Shown here: in pieces, positions 17,561 through 26,078 of the stretch
Layout of the letters: the number at the start of each line of letters is the position of its first letter
Numbering within the stretch: the first letter of the stretch is position 1
Assembly: GCF_020907275.1 (NCBI RefSeq)
Contig: NZ_JAJJWI010000001.1
Span: 362,151 to 426,150, forward strand
Origin: Pontibacter silvestris
GTDB lineage: Bacteria; Bacteroidota; Bacteroidia; Cytophagales; Hymenobacteraceae
Direction: 5' to 3'
DNA length: 64,000 nt
Program-made: the position numbers and the translations under genes
The notes under the pieces: model-generated
Told to the model about the DNA's origin: nothing
The model's database searches: none
Seen by the model: only the letters and a program-made list of their open reading frames with translations

Positions 17561-17592
17561 AAAAGTCCCTCTAAGTTACTAGAGGGACTTTT
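17561..17592 (-). terminator. Terminator of the tRNA-like gene
   Basis: A perfect 13-bp stem (AAAAGTCCCTCTA, 17561-17573, with TAGAGGGACTTTT, 17580-17592; loop 6 nt) lies 3 bp after the 3' end of the tRNA-like sequence on the minus strand and continues into GCTTTTATCC. It is an intrinsic terminator dedicated to that RNA. Confidence 0.88.
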
Positions 17593-17595
17593 CTG

Positions 17596-17707
17596 CTGTA
17601 GGGGAAGGACTCGAACCTCCACGGAGTAGTTAGGCAATAGCTTGCTTTGTACTAGAACCTCCACCCTCGAGATAGGAGGGCTTGTCTGCCAATTTCAACA
17701 CCCTACA
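17596..17707 (-). tRNA. Aberrant class II (tRNA-Leu-like) tRNA or tRNA-like RNA
   Basis: Read 17707 to 17596, this 112-nt segment folds as a class II tRNA. The acceptor stem is TGTAGGG with CCCTACA (7 bp perfect). Then come T8-G9 and a D-arm TTG/CAA with loop AAATTGGCAGA, as in tRNA-Leu. The anticodon stem is CCCTC/GAGGG with loop CTATCTC, and the T-arm is GGAGG-TTCGAGT-CCTTC; the discriminator is G and CCA is not encoded. Two things are odd. The anticodon by position is ATC (reads Asp GAU) with U37 instead of a purine, and the variable region is 43 nt instead of about 15, itself able to fold (GGAG...CTCC, TAGT...ACTA, GCAA...TTGC). The start of that arm nearly repeats the T-arm (13 of 15 bases). 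It may be a decayed tRNA-Leu or a structured RNA with another role. Its stems are intact and it has a terminator. Confidence 0.6.
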
Positions 17708-18012
17708 TTGTTTGTAGAGGGTGCAAATGTATAAGACCCAAACATATTAACAAAGATTAATTTTTACTTATTTAATCAAATGAAATATTTGTTAAAATAA
17801 ACTTATTTTAAGGTAGTAATTTTATAAAAATGGCAAAAAATGCTTTGTATTATTCTTGCAGTGTCTTAATTCAAGTATTCTCTGCATGATCTTTACATTG
17901 CCAAAATCAAAATATAGATTAATAAATACTGCACTAAATATTTATCTTTTCATACTAGCGAGATAATAAAGCTACTTTGGTTTATAACACCTCCTGGAAT
18001 CAATCTTCTGTC
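17708..18012. other. Upstream region of the tRNA-like gene
   Basis: Bases 17713-17723 (TGTAGAGGGTG) can pair with 17699-17707 (CACCCTACA) with a small bulge. On the minus strand the 5' leader can therefore form a hairpin that sequesters the 5' half of the acceptor stem. The rest, to the SDR stop, is AT-rich with nothing recognised. Confidence 0.5.
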
Positions 18013-18936
18013 TTATGCTACCTCAGAGAAGTTTTTCTTAAACATATAGTTACTATAAGACCTGATTCCTATAAAAGGAGGGAGACATTTCTTTTCTTCT
18101 TCAGAAGTTCGCAAATTGACAGAGCCGGTCTCTTCCTCAGATTGCTTTTGTATTCCAGATTTGAATATACTTTCGAGGATATAGCTTCTGAGCCTGAAAG
18201 GTAAAAGAGGGCCAAGCCTGAGGATAACTTTGTTTTTCCACCCCGGAATGATCAATCCCTTTTTCTTTAAAAGACCATCAATAGCTAGTTTGGCTACTTG
18301 GCCAGGTGTTTGCATCAATATGTCTGATTTACGGCCTAAAGATTTGTTTCGCTTTATAACAGTTTCTGTACTGGTAGGGCCAGGGCAAATGCAGCTTACA
18401 TAGACCCCATGCTGTTGCAGTTCGCTTTGTAAGGCTCTGGAAAAGGCTAGCACAAAACTTTTGGTAGCGGAGTAGACACTTTTATAAGGTACAGACATCA
18501 ACGAAACAAAGCTACCAACATTTAAAATATAAGACTTCGAATGCTCCATAAGTTTAGGAACAAACATTTTAGTTAAAGATACAACTGTTGCAGAGTTCAG
18601 GTGTATCATTTTCTGGTATTGCTCTAACGAAGTAGATACAAATGAACTGTAGTTTCCGGTACCGGCATTATTAATCAAAATGTTAATTCTAAGGTTTTGC
18701 TGCTGGCACCAATCATATAAATAAGAAATGGCATGTGGCTTTACAAGATTCAATTCTAAGGTCTTTACATCAACCTTATATTTACTTCCGAGAAAATCTC
18801 CTACAGTCTCTAAACCAGTACCAGGCAAGGCAACCAGGATAAGGTTCTGCAACCTTCTAGCGCACTCCTCCGCCATTGCTTTACCTATTCCTGCACTGGC
18901 ACCGGTTATTAAAGTGTAGTTCTTATCTATACTCAT
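18013..18936 (-). CDS. SDR family short-chain dehydrogenase/reductase
   Basis: This 307-residue protein has a Rossmann fold with the cofactor motif TGASAGIGKAMAEE (T-G-x3-G-x-G) at about residues 12-25, NNAG at about 90 and the catalytic Y-x3-K in YSATKSF with its Ser upstream in LNVGSFVS. The C-terminal part resembles the SDR group that includes 3-ketoacyl and 17-beta-hydroxysteroid dehydrogenase-like proteins (CPGPTSTETVIKRNKSLGRK). The substrate is unknown. Its start overlaps the end of the upstream epimerase gene by 14 bp on the same strand, so the two are translationally linked. Confidence 0.92.
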   Translation of the reverse strand: MSIDKNYTLITGASAGIGKAMAEECARRLQNLILVALPGTGLETVGDFLGSKYKVDVKTLELNLVKPHAISYLYDWCQQQNLRINILINNAGTGNYSSFVSTSLEQYQKMIHLNSATVVSLTKMFVPKLMEHSKSYILNVGSFVSLMSVPYKSVYSATKSFVLAFSRALQSELQQHGVYVSCICPGPTSTETVIKRNKSLGRKSDILMQTPGQVAKLAIDGLLKKKGLIIPGWKNKVILRLGPLLPFRLRSYILESIFKSGIQKQSEEETGSVNLRTSEEEKKCLPPFIGIRSYSNYMFKKNFSEVA

Positions 18937-19915
18937 ATTTTAAATGATTTAACGTTCTTTTCAAACCTTCTTCTAAAGGTGTAATCGTATAGTTTAGCTC
19001 ATGTACTGCTTTCTGGCTTGATACACTCCAGTTGTACATGTACTTCTTTACCCAGTTGGGCGTAATCAATGGTTTTGTATTAGTGGTACGTGCCCAGAAA
19101 ACCATCAGGCGGCTTGCCGTAACCAAAAGGTTGACAGGGATACGATAGAGTTTCTTTTGTTTGCCGGAGAGCTTCTGCAACAGGTGAAAGAACCTGTCAT
19201 ATGAAGCATTTTCTCCTCCAAATAAATATACCTCTCCGCTACGGCCCTGTTCCAATGCTTTTATGTGCCCGTCCACCACATCATCTATATAACAGTAGCT
19301 GCCTGTGCTTTTGCCGCTTCCAGGAATGTAGTGCCATTTGTTTTCGAGGTATAGCTGTGCAAGTTTATTGATGGCATTACTCTCACTGCGTCTGCCTGGT
19401 CCGTATACTCTGGCGGGGTTTACAATTACAACATGAAGCCCATTTTTAGCATACTCTTTGGCTAATGCTTCAGCCTTGGCTTTTGTTGCCTCATAGGCAG
19501 CGAAATAAGGGCAGGAGCGGGTAGTGTTTTCATCTACTGCCGAAATTGCAGAATCTGATGGTCCGTAAACACCAGCAGTAGAGGTGACCACTACTTTTTT
19601 TACACCATTTTTAATGGCTGCATCCAGTATGGTTTTGGTACCCAGCACATTTGTTTTTCTGAAGACTTCTTCATCTTCAGGCCAAACGCTTGCATATGCC
19701 GCGAGATGAAAAACCGTATCACACCCTTTCATGCCGTTTTCTATGGCCTCTTGATCATGCAAGTCCCCTGTTACACATTCTACTCCGGCTGCAGCTAAAC
19801 TTCCGGCTTTTTCAGGTGACCTTACCAATGCAACAACATGATGGTTATCTGAGGCTAGTTTTGTAGCTAGTTGTTCTCCTATATACCCTGTAGCACCTGT
19901 AATAAATGTTCTCAT
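18923..19915 (-). CDS. NAD-dependent epimerase/dehydratase family protein
   Basis: This 330-residue extended SDR carries the NAD(P)-binding motif TGATGYIGEQLA at the N-terminus, DLHDQEAI at the end of beta-3 (adenine binding) and a Y-x3-K catalytic pair in YEATKAKAEALA. The overall layout is that of dihydroflavonol 4-reductase-like or HpnA-like proteins that act on isoprenoid, steroid or sugar intermediates. It is the first gene of a two-gene operon with the SDR that overlaps its end by 14 bp. The pair might reduce or modify a lipid or secondary metabolite, but no further context supports a choice. Confidence 0.92.
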   Translation of the reverse strand: MRTFITGATGYIGEQLATKLASDNHHVVALVRSPEKAGSLAAAGVECVTGDLHDQEAIENGMKGCDTVFHLAAYASVWPEDEEVFRKTNVLGTKTILDAAIKNGVKKVVVTSTAGVYGPSDSAISAVDENTTRSCPYFAAYEATKAKAEALAKEYAKNGLHVVIVNPARVYGPGRRSESNAINKLAQLYLENKWHYIPGSGKSTGSYCYIDDVVDGHIKALEQGRSGEVYLFGGENASYDRFFHLLQKLSGKQKKLYRIPVNLLVTASRLMVFWARTTNTKPLITPNWVKKYMYNWSVSSQKAVHELNYTITPLEEGLKRTLNHLKYEYR

Positions 19916-20120
19916 ATAGTTGAGCCGTTTTTTGTGATGGTTCTTGCTCCTTTAGATGAATTTTTGATAGCTATAACCAAACACACAATACCAGTTTTAA
20001 CTTTGCTGTTTTACTATTACACGTAATATTATACCGCCCAAATGTTAAAATCGTTTTTGTTGATTAGCTTCTTTGATGCCAGCCTAGGGGTGGTTTTGGG
20101 TTTTAGGAGATCACTGGAGC

Positions 20121-20153
20121 AAAAAAAGCCTCCTGAGTGTAAACTCAGGAGGC
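20121..20153 (-). terminator. Intrinsic terminator of the tricorn-like peptidase gene
   Basis: The arms GCCTCCTGAGT (20128-20138) and ACTCAGGAGGC (20143-20153) pair over 11 bp with loop GTAA. On the minus strand a run of seven T follows (20127-20121). Confidence 0.92.
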
Positions 20154-20178
20154 CTCGGATAGGAATATGAAAAAGCTG

Positions 20179-23100
20179 CTATTCTACCTCTTTCAATAAC
20201 TCTTTAACGGCTGTTTCTAACTGTTGATCTTTTCCTTTACTTACCTGCTCGTATTCATTCATCACCACAATGTCTGGTTGTGTCTGCAGGTTTTCCAGGT
20301 AATGACCTTGCACGTCTTTCACGCCTAATGGTGGAACGCCCCAACGAACGCTGTTGTCCTGCAGTACTTCCCAGCCGGCAAAAGTACAGGTGCCTGGTAC
20401 TGGCATGCCGACGAGTTTCCCCAGTTTCAGGTCCATATAGCTGAAGGCAAAACAATGGCCGTCGCTGTAATTTGCTTCGTTAGCAAGGGCAATGCTTGGC
20501 TTGGTCCAGCGGAAGAAAGGCTCTGTACCGTTAGAACGAGTATCTGTGGTATAATCCAAGAACTTCTTGCCACTCAGGAACATGGCAAGGTCTGCTACCA
20601 GGTCACCGCCTCCGTTGTTTCGGGTGTCTACAACCATACCTTTTCTGTTGGCGTACTTACCCATTACTTCTTCGTAAACAGTACGGTAGCTTGGGTCGTT
20701 CATGCCAGGAATGTGTACGTAACCCAACTGGCCGTTACTCAGGCGATCTACTTCATTGGCATTACGGCGAACCCAACGCTTGTATAGCAGTGTGTTTTCA
20801 TCTGCTGTAGAAACCGGCTTCACAATAACTTCTCTCCTGCTTTTAGCAGAAGGGTCATAAACTGTCAGGAGTGTGTTTTTATCTGCTTTACGGTTTAGGA
20901 ACTGAGCATAATCTTTGTCCGGTGTAATCGCTTCTCCATCAATTTTTTCGATAACCATTCCCTCTTTGAGATTTAAACCAGCCTTCGTTAACGGACCTCC
21001 TGCTATTATCTCCTCTATTTTTAAGCCACTGCCTGTGTAAGTCTGATCATAAAAAGCACCTAGAGAAGCTGTGGCATCGCTATTTTCGGAGTTGCCATAG
21101 TAGCTGGAACCTGAGTGAGAAACATTCAATTCTCCTAATAACTCACTTAACATTTCAGAAAACTCATAGTTGTTGCCGATGTGCGGGAGATACTTTTCAT
21201 AATCTGTTTTCAACTCGTCCCACTTAGCGCCATGATAACCTGCTGTGTAGAATGTTTGTTTTGTACGTTGCCATACATGGTCAAACATAAAAGCTCTTTC
21301 AGCAGCTATGTCAAGGTGCATTTCACCATTAATTTTAACAGGTTCCTGCTTCCCTTTTTCAGGGTCCAGTTTAATTATTTTACCACCTGTTGATAAGAAA
21401 ATATTCTTTTGCTCTTTATCCCATGCCATGCTGGCTCCCTGGGCATTAAGCGTAACTGCAATCTTTGTTTCTTTGGTGCGGAGGTTGGTGCTCCATAAGT
21501 TATAGCCTTTTTCGAACTTAGCCAGGTAGTACAGTGTCTCACCGTCTTTAGACACTAAAGCGTCTGATAGGTTAGAAGAATGAAGCGTCAGTTTTTCTTT
21601 TCTGGTGTCTAGCCCTTCCCAGTCAATTTTCACTAACTCTGTAGCTGGCTTTTCCTCTTTCTTATCTTTTTTCTTTTTGTCTTTATGTTTTTCAAGCTGT
21701 TCTTTCTTTTCTTTTTCAGCTTTCTCTTCCTGCTCCTTTAAAAGCGTGTACTCTTCTTCACTCAAGTGAAACTTATCGAAAGCATCCTGTGTGAAAAACA
21801 TCGCATAAACATCAGCCTGTGCACCACCACTGTTAGCCTGGCTACGCATGCCATCGCGAGTACTGCTCCAGATCATTATTTTGCCATCCATCATCCATTT
21901 GGGTGCAAAATCCTGAAAGCCGCTCTGGGTAAGGTTTATCTTTTTGCTTTTCCCATCTGCCGCAATAATGCCTACTTCACCATTGGCAAAGCCAGGTTCA
22001 GAATATTCAAACAAAAGCCACTTGTTGTCGGGGCTCCAGGTAAAGTACTGGTCGTTGTCGCGCATCGAAAACAGTTCATTTGTGGTGAGAAGTGTACGAA
22101 CCTGCTTGCTGGCTACATTATAAACCTTTAAGGTTGCCCTGTTTTCAATAAATGCTATTTCTTTGCCGTCTGGAGAGTACTGCGGCTGGTAGTTTTGGTT
22201 TTCGTTATCTATAATAGCTGTTTCCTTCAACACCGTAGAAGTATAAAAGTAAGGCTCTTCTTTGCGGACTATATCTGTTTGATAGATTTTCCAGCCCTTG
22301 CCTCTTTCGCTGGCATACAATAAAGATTTTCCGTCTGGGGAGAAGCTAACGGTACGCTCTTGCTCCGGTGTGTTAGTGATTCTTTTAGTCATACTGCCTT
22401 CCACAGCACTTACAAACACCTCACCACGGAAAACAAAGGCCACCTCTTTGCCATTCGGAGATACAGCCATATCACGGACACCACTGCCTACAGAAATGAT
22501 CTGGTTGTTGTTAGATTTGACATCAGCAGCTATACGGATATTTACTTTTTGAGCTTCACCAGAAGGTTGTTTGGTATAGAGCTGCCCATCATAGCTAAAG
22601 CAAAGGGTGCCATTATTTGAGGCGCTTAAGAAGCGAACCGGATGTTTGGTAAAAGATGTTACCTGTGTAGCTGCTGCCGGATTATCGGCTGACATTTTGT
22701 GCACGTTAAATGTGCCGCTGGTTTCACCCAGGTAATAAATGGTTTTCTCGTTATCAGCAAAAACAGGATTGCGATCTTCACCGGCATAGCTAGTCAGTTT
22801 GGTGTGCTTCCCGCTTTGAGTGTCATACATCCAGATGTCGCGGGTAACAGAAGAAACATGATGCTTGCGCCACTGGTTTTCTCCGCCTTTCTTGTCGTGA
22901 TAGAGCATTACCTGGCCATTTTTGCTGAACTTAATATCTTCAGCTGGTGTGGTTAACACCTGTTGCACCTGGCCACCTGTAACAGCTACCTTATAAAGCT
23001 CAGGCATAGAGCCAGTAGGGAACTGCCTGTTGCTGGCTGCATCCATTCTGGTAGACCCGAAGTAAACAGTTTTATCGTCCGGGCTGAACTCATACGGATA

Positions 23101-23436
23101 CTCATTGGCCGAATGGTAAGTCAGCCGTTGTGCTTCTCCACCTGTAGCCGGAATTTTGAACAAGTCGAAATTACCATAGCGATCACTGGCGAAAACAACA
23201 GACTTGCCATCGTGGCTCCAGACAGGCATAAAATCGTGAGCTTCGTGCAATGTCAGGGGGTAAGCATTACCACCAGTTGCAGGAACAGAGTACAAATCTC
23301 CTTTGTAGGTGAATACAATTGTTTTTCCATCTGGAGATAGGGAAGGATAACGCAGCCATGAGGGTTCATTTTGCCCCATCGCTGAAAAAAATGTTCCTGC
23401 GAACAGGAAGAGAGAACAAGCAATCTTTTTCATCAT
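20179..23436 (-). CDS. Tricorn-like S41 family peptidase, exported
   Basis: This 1085-residue protein has a signal peptide (about residues 1-21). Residues about 30-560 form WD40/PD40-like beta-propeller repeats (SPDGKTIVFTYKGDLY, SHDGKSVVFASDRYGN, SPDDKTVYFGSTR, SPDGKSLLYASERG). A Lys/Glu-rich stretch of about 40 residues (about 565-605) follows, then a second propeller part, a PDZ domain (about 765-850) and the S41 catalytic domain with DTRNNGGGDLVADL and the nucleophile Ser in NYSDGHCFAFSYMDL. This is the tricorn core protease architecture. In Bacteroidota the exported form probably degrades peptides in the periplasm. It is monocistronic with a strong terminator. Confidence 0.94.
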   Translation of the reverse strand: MMKKIACSLFLFAGTFFSAMGQNEPSWLRYPSLSPDGKTIVFTYKGDLYSVPATGGNAYPLTLHEAHDFMPVWSHDGKSVVFASDRYGNFDLFKIPATGGEAQRLTYHSANEYPYEFSPDDKTVYFGSTRMDAASNRQFPTGSMPELYKVAVTGGQVQQVLTTPAEDIKFSKNGQVMLYHDKKGGENQWRKHHVSSVTRDIWMYDTQSGKHTKLTSYAGEDRNPVFADNEKTIYYLGETSGTFNVHKMSADNPAAATQVTSFTKHPVRFLSASNNGTLCFSYDGQLYTKQPSGEAQKVNIRIAADVKSNNNQIISVGSGVRDMAVSPNGKEVAFVFRGEVFVSAVEGSMTKRITNTPEQERTVSFSPDGKSLLYASERGKGWKIYQTDIVRKEEPYFYTSTVLKETAIIDNENQNYQPQYSPDGKEIAFIENRATLKVYNVASKQVRTLLTTNELFSMRDNDQYFTWSPDNKWLLFEYSEPGFANGEVGIIAADGKSKKINLTQSGFQDFAPKWMMDGKIMIWSSTRDGMRSQANSGGAQADVYAMFFTQDAFDKFHLSEEEYTLLKEQEEKAEKEKKEQLEKHKDKKKKDKKEEKPATELVKIDWEGLDTRKEKLTLHSSNLSDALVSKDGETLYYLAKFEKGYNLWSTNLRTKETKIAVTLNAQGASMAWDKEQKNIFLSTGGKIIKLDPEKGKQEPVKINGEMHLDIAAERAFMFDHVWQRTKQTFYTAGYHGAKWDELKTDYEKYLPHIGNNYEFSEMLSELLGELNVSHSGSSYYGNSENSDATASLGAFYDQTYTGSGLKIEEIIAGGPLTKAGLNLKEGMVIEKIDGEAITPDKDYAQFLNRKADKNTLLTVYDPSAKSRREVIVKPVSTADENTLLYKRWVRRNANEVDRLSNGQLGYVHIPGMNDPSYRTVYEEVMGKYANRKGMVVDTRNNGGGDLVADLAMFLSGKKFLDYTTDTRSNGTEPFFRWTKPSIALANEANYSDGHCFAFSYMDLKLGKLVGMPVPGTCTFAGWEVLQDNSVRWGVPPLGVKDVQGHYLENLQTQPDIVVMNEYEQVSKGKDQQLETAVKELLKEVE

Positions 23437-23654
23437 AGGTTTTAATAAGCCTCTAATTTAAGCAAGACAAATTTAAAAGTAACGGCTCTTTTGACGTTTG
23501 CTGTAAAAGAGGGTAAAAGCAACTATGTCTAGTGGAGTAGTTTCTGTAGCAACTGCTGCAGACAGTAAAAGAGCAGCTGTGTTAATTTAGCTTTCGGAGG
23601 GATATTTAGTCTACTATTATAATTCTTGGTAGCGAACCAAAAACAAATCTGTTA

Positions 23655-24905
23655 GTGTTCATCTACTTGGGGAGGCATAATAGTGGATTGCTTATACATC
23701 ATAAGCCATGGTTAGTGTCTCTAATACTACTCTCTACTTTAATTTTAATGATAAATAAGCTTTTAGGTAAACAGCATGTGCAGGTAAACAAGCCTGCTTT
23801 ATGGGGAAAGGTAAGCCTTTGGGGTTCTGCTATTTTTCTGATAGTGCTATTTTTTGCGGCCGGACAGCCAGTGGCAGATAATGAGCCTATCACGCTCTTG
23901 GCAGAGCAGATGCCTTTTACTCCGAAAGAATATTATATTTCTGAAGTTATTGATGAACGTGAAAACCGGACAGCTGTAGCCTGGTTGTTTCCAGATGCTG
24001 TTGGTGCTGCTCAATCTGTTAAAACACGTTCTGTTGATTTACAAGGGGGAGGCTTAACAGCTATCCGTCAGTTTATCTGGCAGGGAACGCCCCGCAATGT
24101 GAAGCTGCGCCCTGTGGTAGTGCGCTTAAAAGAATGCCGTGTTACAGAAACAGTTGGTGACAAAGGGCGTGTAGATGGTAAGGTAATAGTAGCTATGGCC
24201 TTTGATTTGCAGGGCGATGGAGAAAGAATTCCTCTGCTGGAGTACAAAGGAGGTGCCCGTTATAACCGCCCTGCCAGCCATAATACAGTTGTAGAGCCGT
24301 CACTCCGGCAGTCATTGGTAGAGGCCCTAAAGTACCTGAACACCTGGATGGACCATGAAGCGAACAGCAACCCAAAACTGGCTAAAGGTATAAAAGTAAG
24401 TTTTACTGATTATGCTATGAATCCAGTGAATGACACTGTTTTTTATGCCCTGAACAGACCACTTGTCTGGGATGATTTTCGTGCTGCACCAAGGGCCGGT
24501 CGTTATGCAGCGGCCGTTTTTCCTAGTTTTGCATACGAAGGTGAAACTGAGGTTATCAATGGCATCATACATTTAAATCTGACCTTAAAGGTGTATGTAC
24601 TACAGCATTCTTCCTGGGTGAAGGCAAATGCCAAAGATGCTTATGGGCTTAATCATGAGCAGCGACATTTTGATATAGCCAAACTGGTTGCGGAGAGGTT
24701 CCGAAAAAAAATACAGCCTGAAAACTTAACCGTTGCAGACTACAACAGTATCATCCAGTATGAATATATTGAATCTTTTCGGGAGATGAACCACCTGCAG
24801 GAACAGTATGACGAAGAAACGCAGCATGGTATTAACCAGGTGGCGCAACAACAATGGAACCAACGCATTGATGAAGAGCTAAAAGTTCTTTCGGTAAAGA
24901 AATAG
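23655..24905 (+). CDS. Membrane-anchored DUF922-like putative zinc protease
   Basis: This 416-residue protein has one or two hydrophobic N-terminal segments and a large extracytoplasmic part. Near residue 330 it has LNHEQRHFDIA, an H-E-x-x-H zinc-protease motif as in DUF922 proteins, preceded by WDDFRAAPRAGRYAAAVFPS, another family hallmark. The first third is not recognised. The start is uncertain: GTG at 23655 gives two membrane segments, while ATG at 23748 gives one. Neither has a clear ribosome binding site. It stands alone, divergent from the tricorn-like gene. The peptidase activity is inferred from the motif. Confidence 0.78.
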   Translation: MFIYLGRHNSGLLIHHKPWLVSLILLSTLILMINKLLGKQHVQVNKPALWGKVSLWGSAIFLIVLFFAAGQPVADNEPITLLAEQMPFTPKEYYISEVIDERENRTAVAWLFPDAVGAAQSVKTRSVDLQGGGLTAIRQFIWQGTPRNVKLRPVVVRLKECRVTETVGDKGRVDGKVIVAMAFDLQGDGERIPLLEYKGGARYNRPASHNTVVEPSLRQSLVEALKYLNTWMDHEANSNPKLAKGIKVSFTDYAMNPVNDTVFYALNRPLVWDDFRAAPRAGRYAAAVFPSFAYEGETEVINGIIHLNLTLKVYVLQHSSWVKANAKDAYGLNHEQRHFDIAKLVAERFRKKIQPENLTVADYNSIIQYEYIESFREMNHLQEQYDEETQHGINQVAQQQWNQRIDEELKVLSVKK

Positions 24906-25199
24906 TATTGAATATTTTTATTAGTCTTTGTAAAGAGTTAAACGCGCCTTTGTCGAAAAACTTAGTGGTTTTACGTTGATACTAATATGTTGCTAAAAAT
25001 TAAAATAATAGTTGCTTCGTGATGAGAGGTCGCTTGCTTTAGGTAGTTTTGTTTTAGGGTTGATTCCTTTGTAAAAGATTTATCAAATTGGACAGTTATT
25101 TTACGTAAGGAAATACCAAGAAGTAGGTATTGTTCGTTTATTAGGATATGTCGATATTTGATTCTGGTAAAGGAAATATGGCCTTAAACTGCCCGGTTT

Positions 25200-25409
25200 A
25201 TGAATCGTAATGAGAAACTTCTTAATGAACAGGAATGTGAAATTATAATGCTTTTGGCAGATGGGCTTACAAATAAGCAGATAGGTGAAGTCTTTGGTGT
25301 AACAGAAAAAGCAGTAGAAGTTAGCCTCCAGAATATGTTAAACAAGTTGGATCGGAAGCACCCGAACGAGATGATTACCTGGGCCTATTTAGGAGGCGTT
25401 CTTAAGTAA
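25200..25409 (+). CDS. Orphan LuxR-type HTH protein
   Basis: This 69-residue protein is little more than a GerE/LuxR helix-turn-helix domain (LNEQECEIIMLLADGLTNKQIGEVFGVTEKAVEVSLQNMLNKL). It has no receiver or sensor domain. It could act as a small DNA-binding regulator or pair with a separate receiver. The start is an ATG after a nearly 300-bp spacer. A palindrome follows about 40 bp downstream. Confidence 0.8.
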   Translation: MNRNEKLLNEQECEIIMLLADGLTNKQIGEVFGVTEKAVEVSLQNMLNKLDRKHPNEMITWAYLGGVLK

Positions 25410-25447
25410 TAATTCTTACTAAATAAAGCTTTTAGGTAAAAGTAAAA

Positions 25448-25469
25448 GTTATACATTGAAATGTATAAC
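25448..25469. repeat. Short perfect palindromic hairpin
   Basis: GTTATACATT (25448-25457) and AATGTATAAC (25460-25469) form a 10-bp stem with a 2-nt spacer. No T-run follows on the plus strand; on the minus strand TTTTACTTTTACC follows. It may be a weak terminator or an operator. Confidence 0.45.
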
Positions 25470-25639
25470 ATCCGCGTTCTCAACAACTGCTTAATTTAAC
25501 CACTGCAAGTGTAACTTTTGCAAGAGTAGAAGACATTTGGCTTCAGTTTAAAAAGAGAAACTACAACCTGTTTGTTATTAGCAACCTCAATTATCTGTTT
25601 TTCACTCCATTATTGCCAGTTGGCTGTAGAGCCTTTGGC

Positions 25640-26038
25640 TTAATGTTTCTCAGTTAGAGCTTTTAATACCTGCATTGCTTTTTGTGAATCCTTAGTTGAT
25701 ACAAAAATGTGGTCATGATAAAAGGCTGCAATAACATTACAGCTTATGCCCGCTTCAGCCAAAGCATTGGAGAAAGCCGCAGTAAGTCCGACTGCCTCTA
25801 ATGAGGAATGAACTGTAAGAGTAATCCAGGAGGCGATAAAGGAATATTTCAGTTGTAATTTGTCAGCCACTTGCCTTGGAAGTATTGCTGTTAAACCTTC
25901 TTTTTCTCTGAACTGACAAATTGCATCAGCAGTATCAAAACTGATTGAATTTGAGACCTGACAGAAAACATATTCTCCCTCATTTAGTTCGGGTGTCATC
26001 TGGTTTAAAAGAATAGCAAGGTTTGTTTCTCCGTTCAT
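25640..26038 (-). CDS. ACT domain protein (COG3602-like)
   Basis: This 132-residue protein fits the family of small paired-ACT proteins (older name DUF2241). The first half is a beta-rich segment (EGEYVFCQVSNSI), and the second half contains the ACT-like strand-helix pattern WITLTVHSSLEAVGLTAAFSNALAEAGISCNVIAAFYHDHIFVS. ACT domains bind amino acids or other small ligands. No partner enzyme is adjacent. It lies just downstream of the class A PBP gene on the same strand with a 40-bp gap, so read-through is possible. Confidence 0.82.
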   Translation of the reverse strand: MNGETNLAILLNQMTPELNEGEYVFCQVSNSISFDTADAICQFREKEGLTAILPRQVADKLQLKYSFIASWITLTVHSSLEAVGLTAAFSNALAEAGISCNVIAAFYHDHIFVSTKDSQKAMQVLKALTEKH

Positions 26039-26078
26039 TTAAAAAGTGATTAGTAAAGTCTTAGTAGTTTATCTATTA

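Noticed and set aside
17596-17707. Reading the tRNA-like RNA as a tRNA with a group I intron
   Set aside because: The extra sequence is in the variable region, not the anticodon loop, and is far too short for a self-splicing intron.
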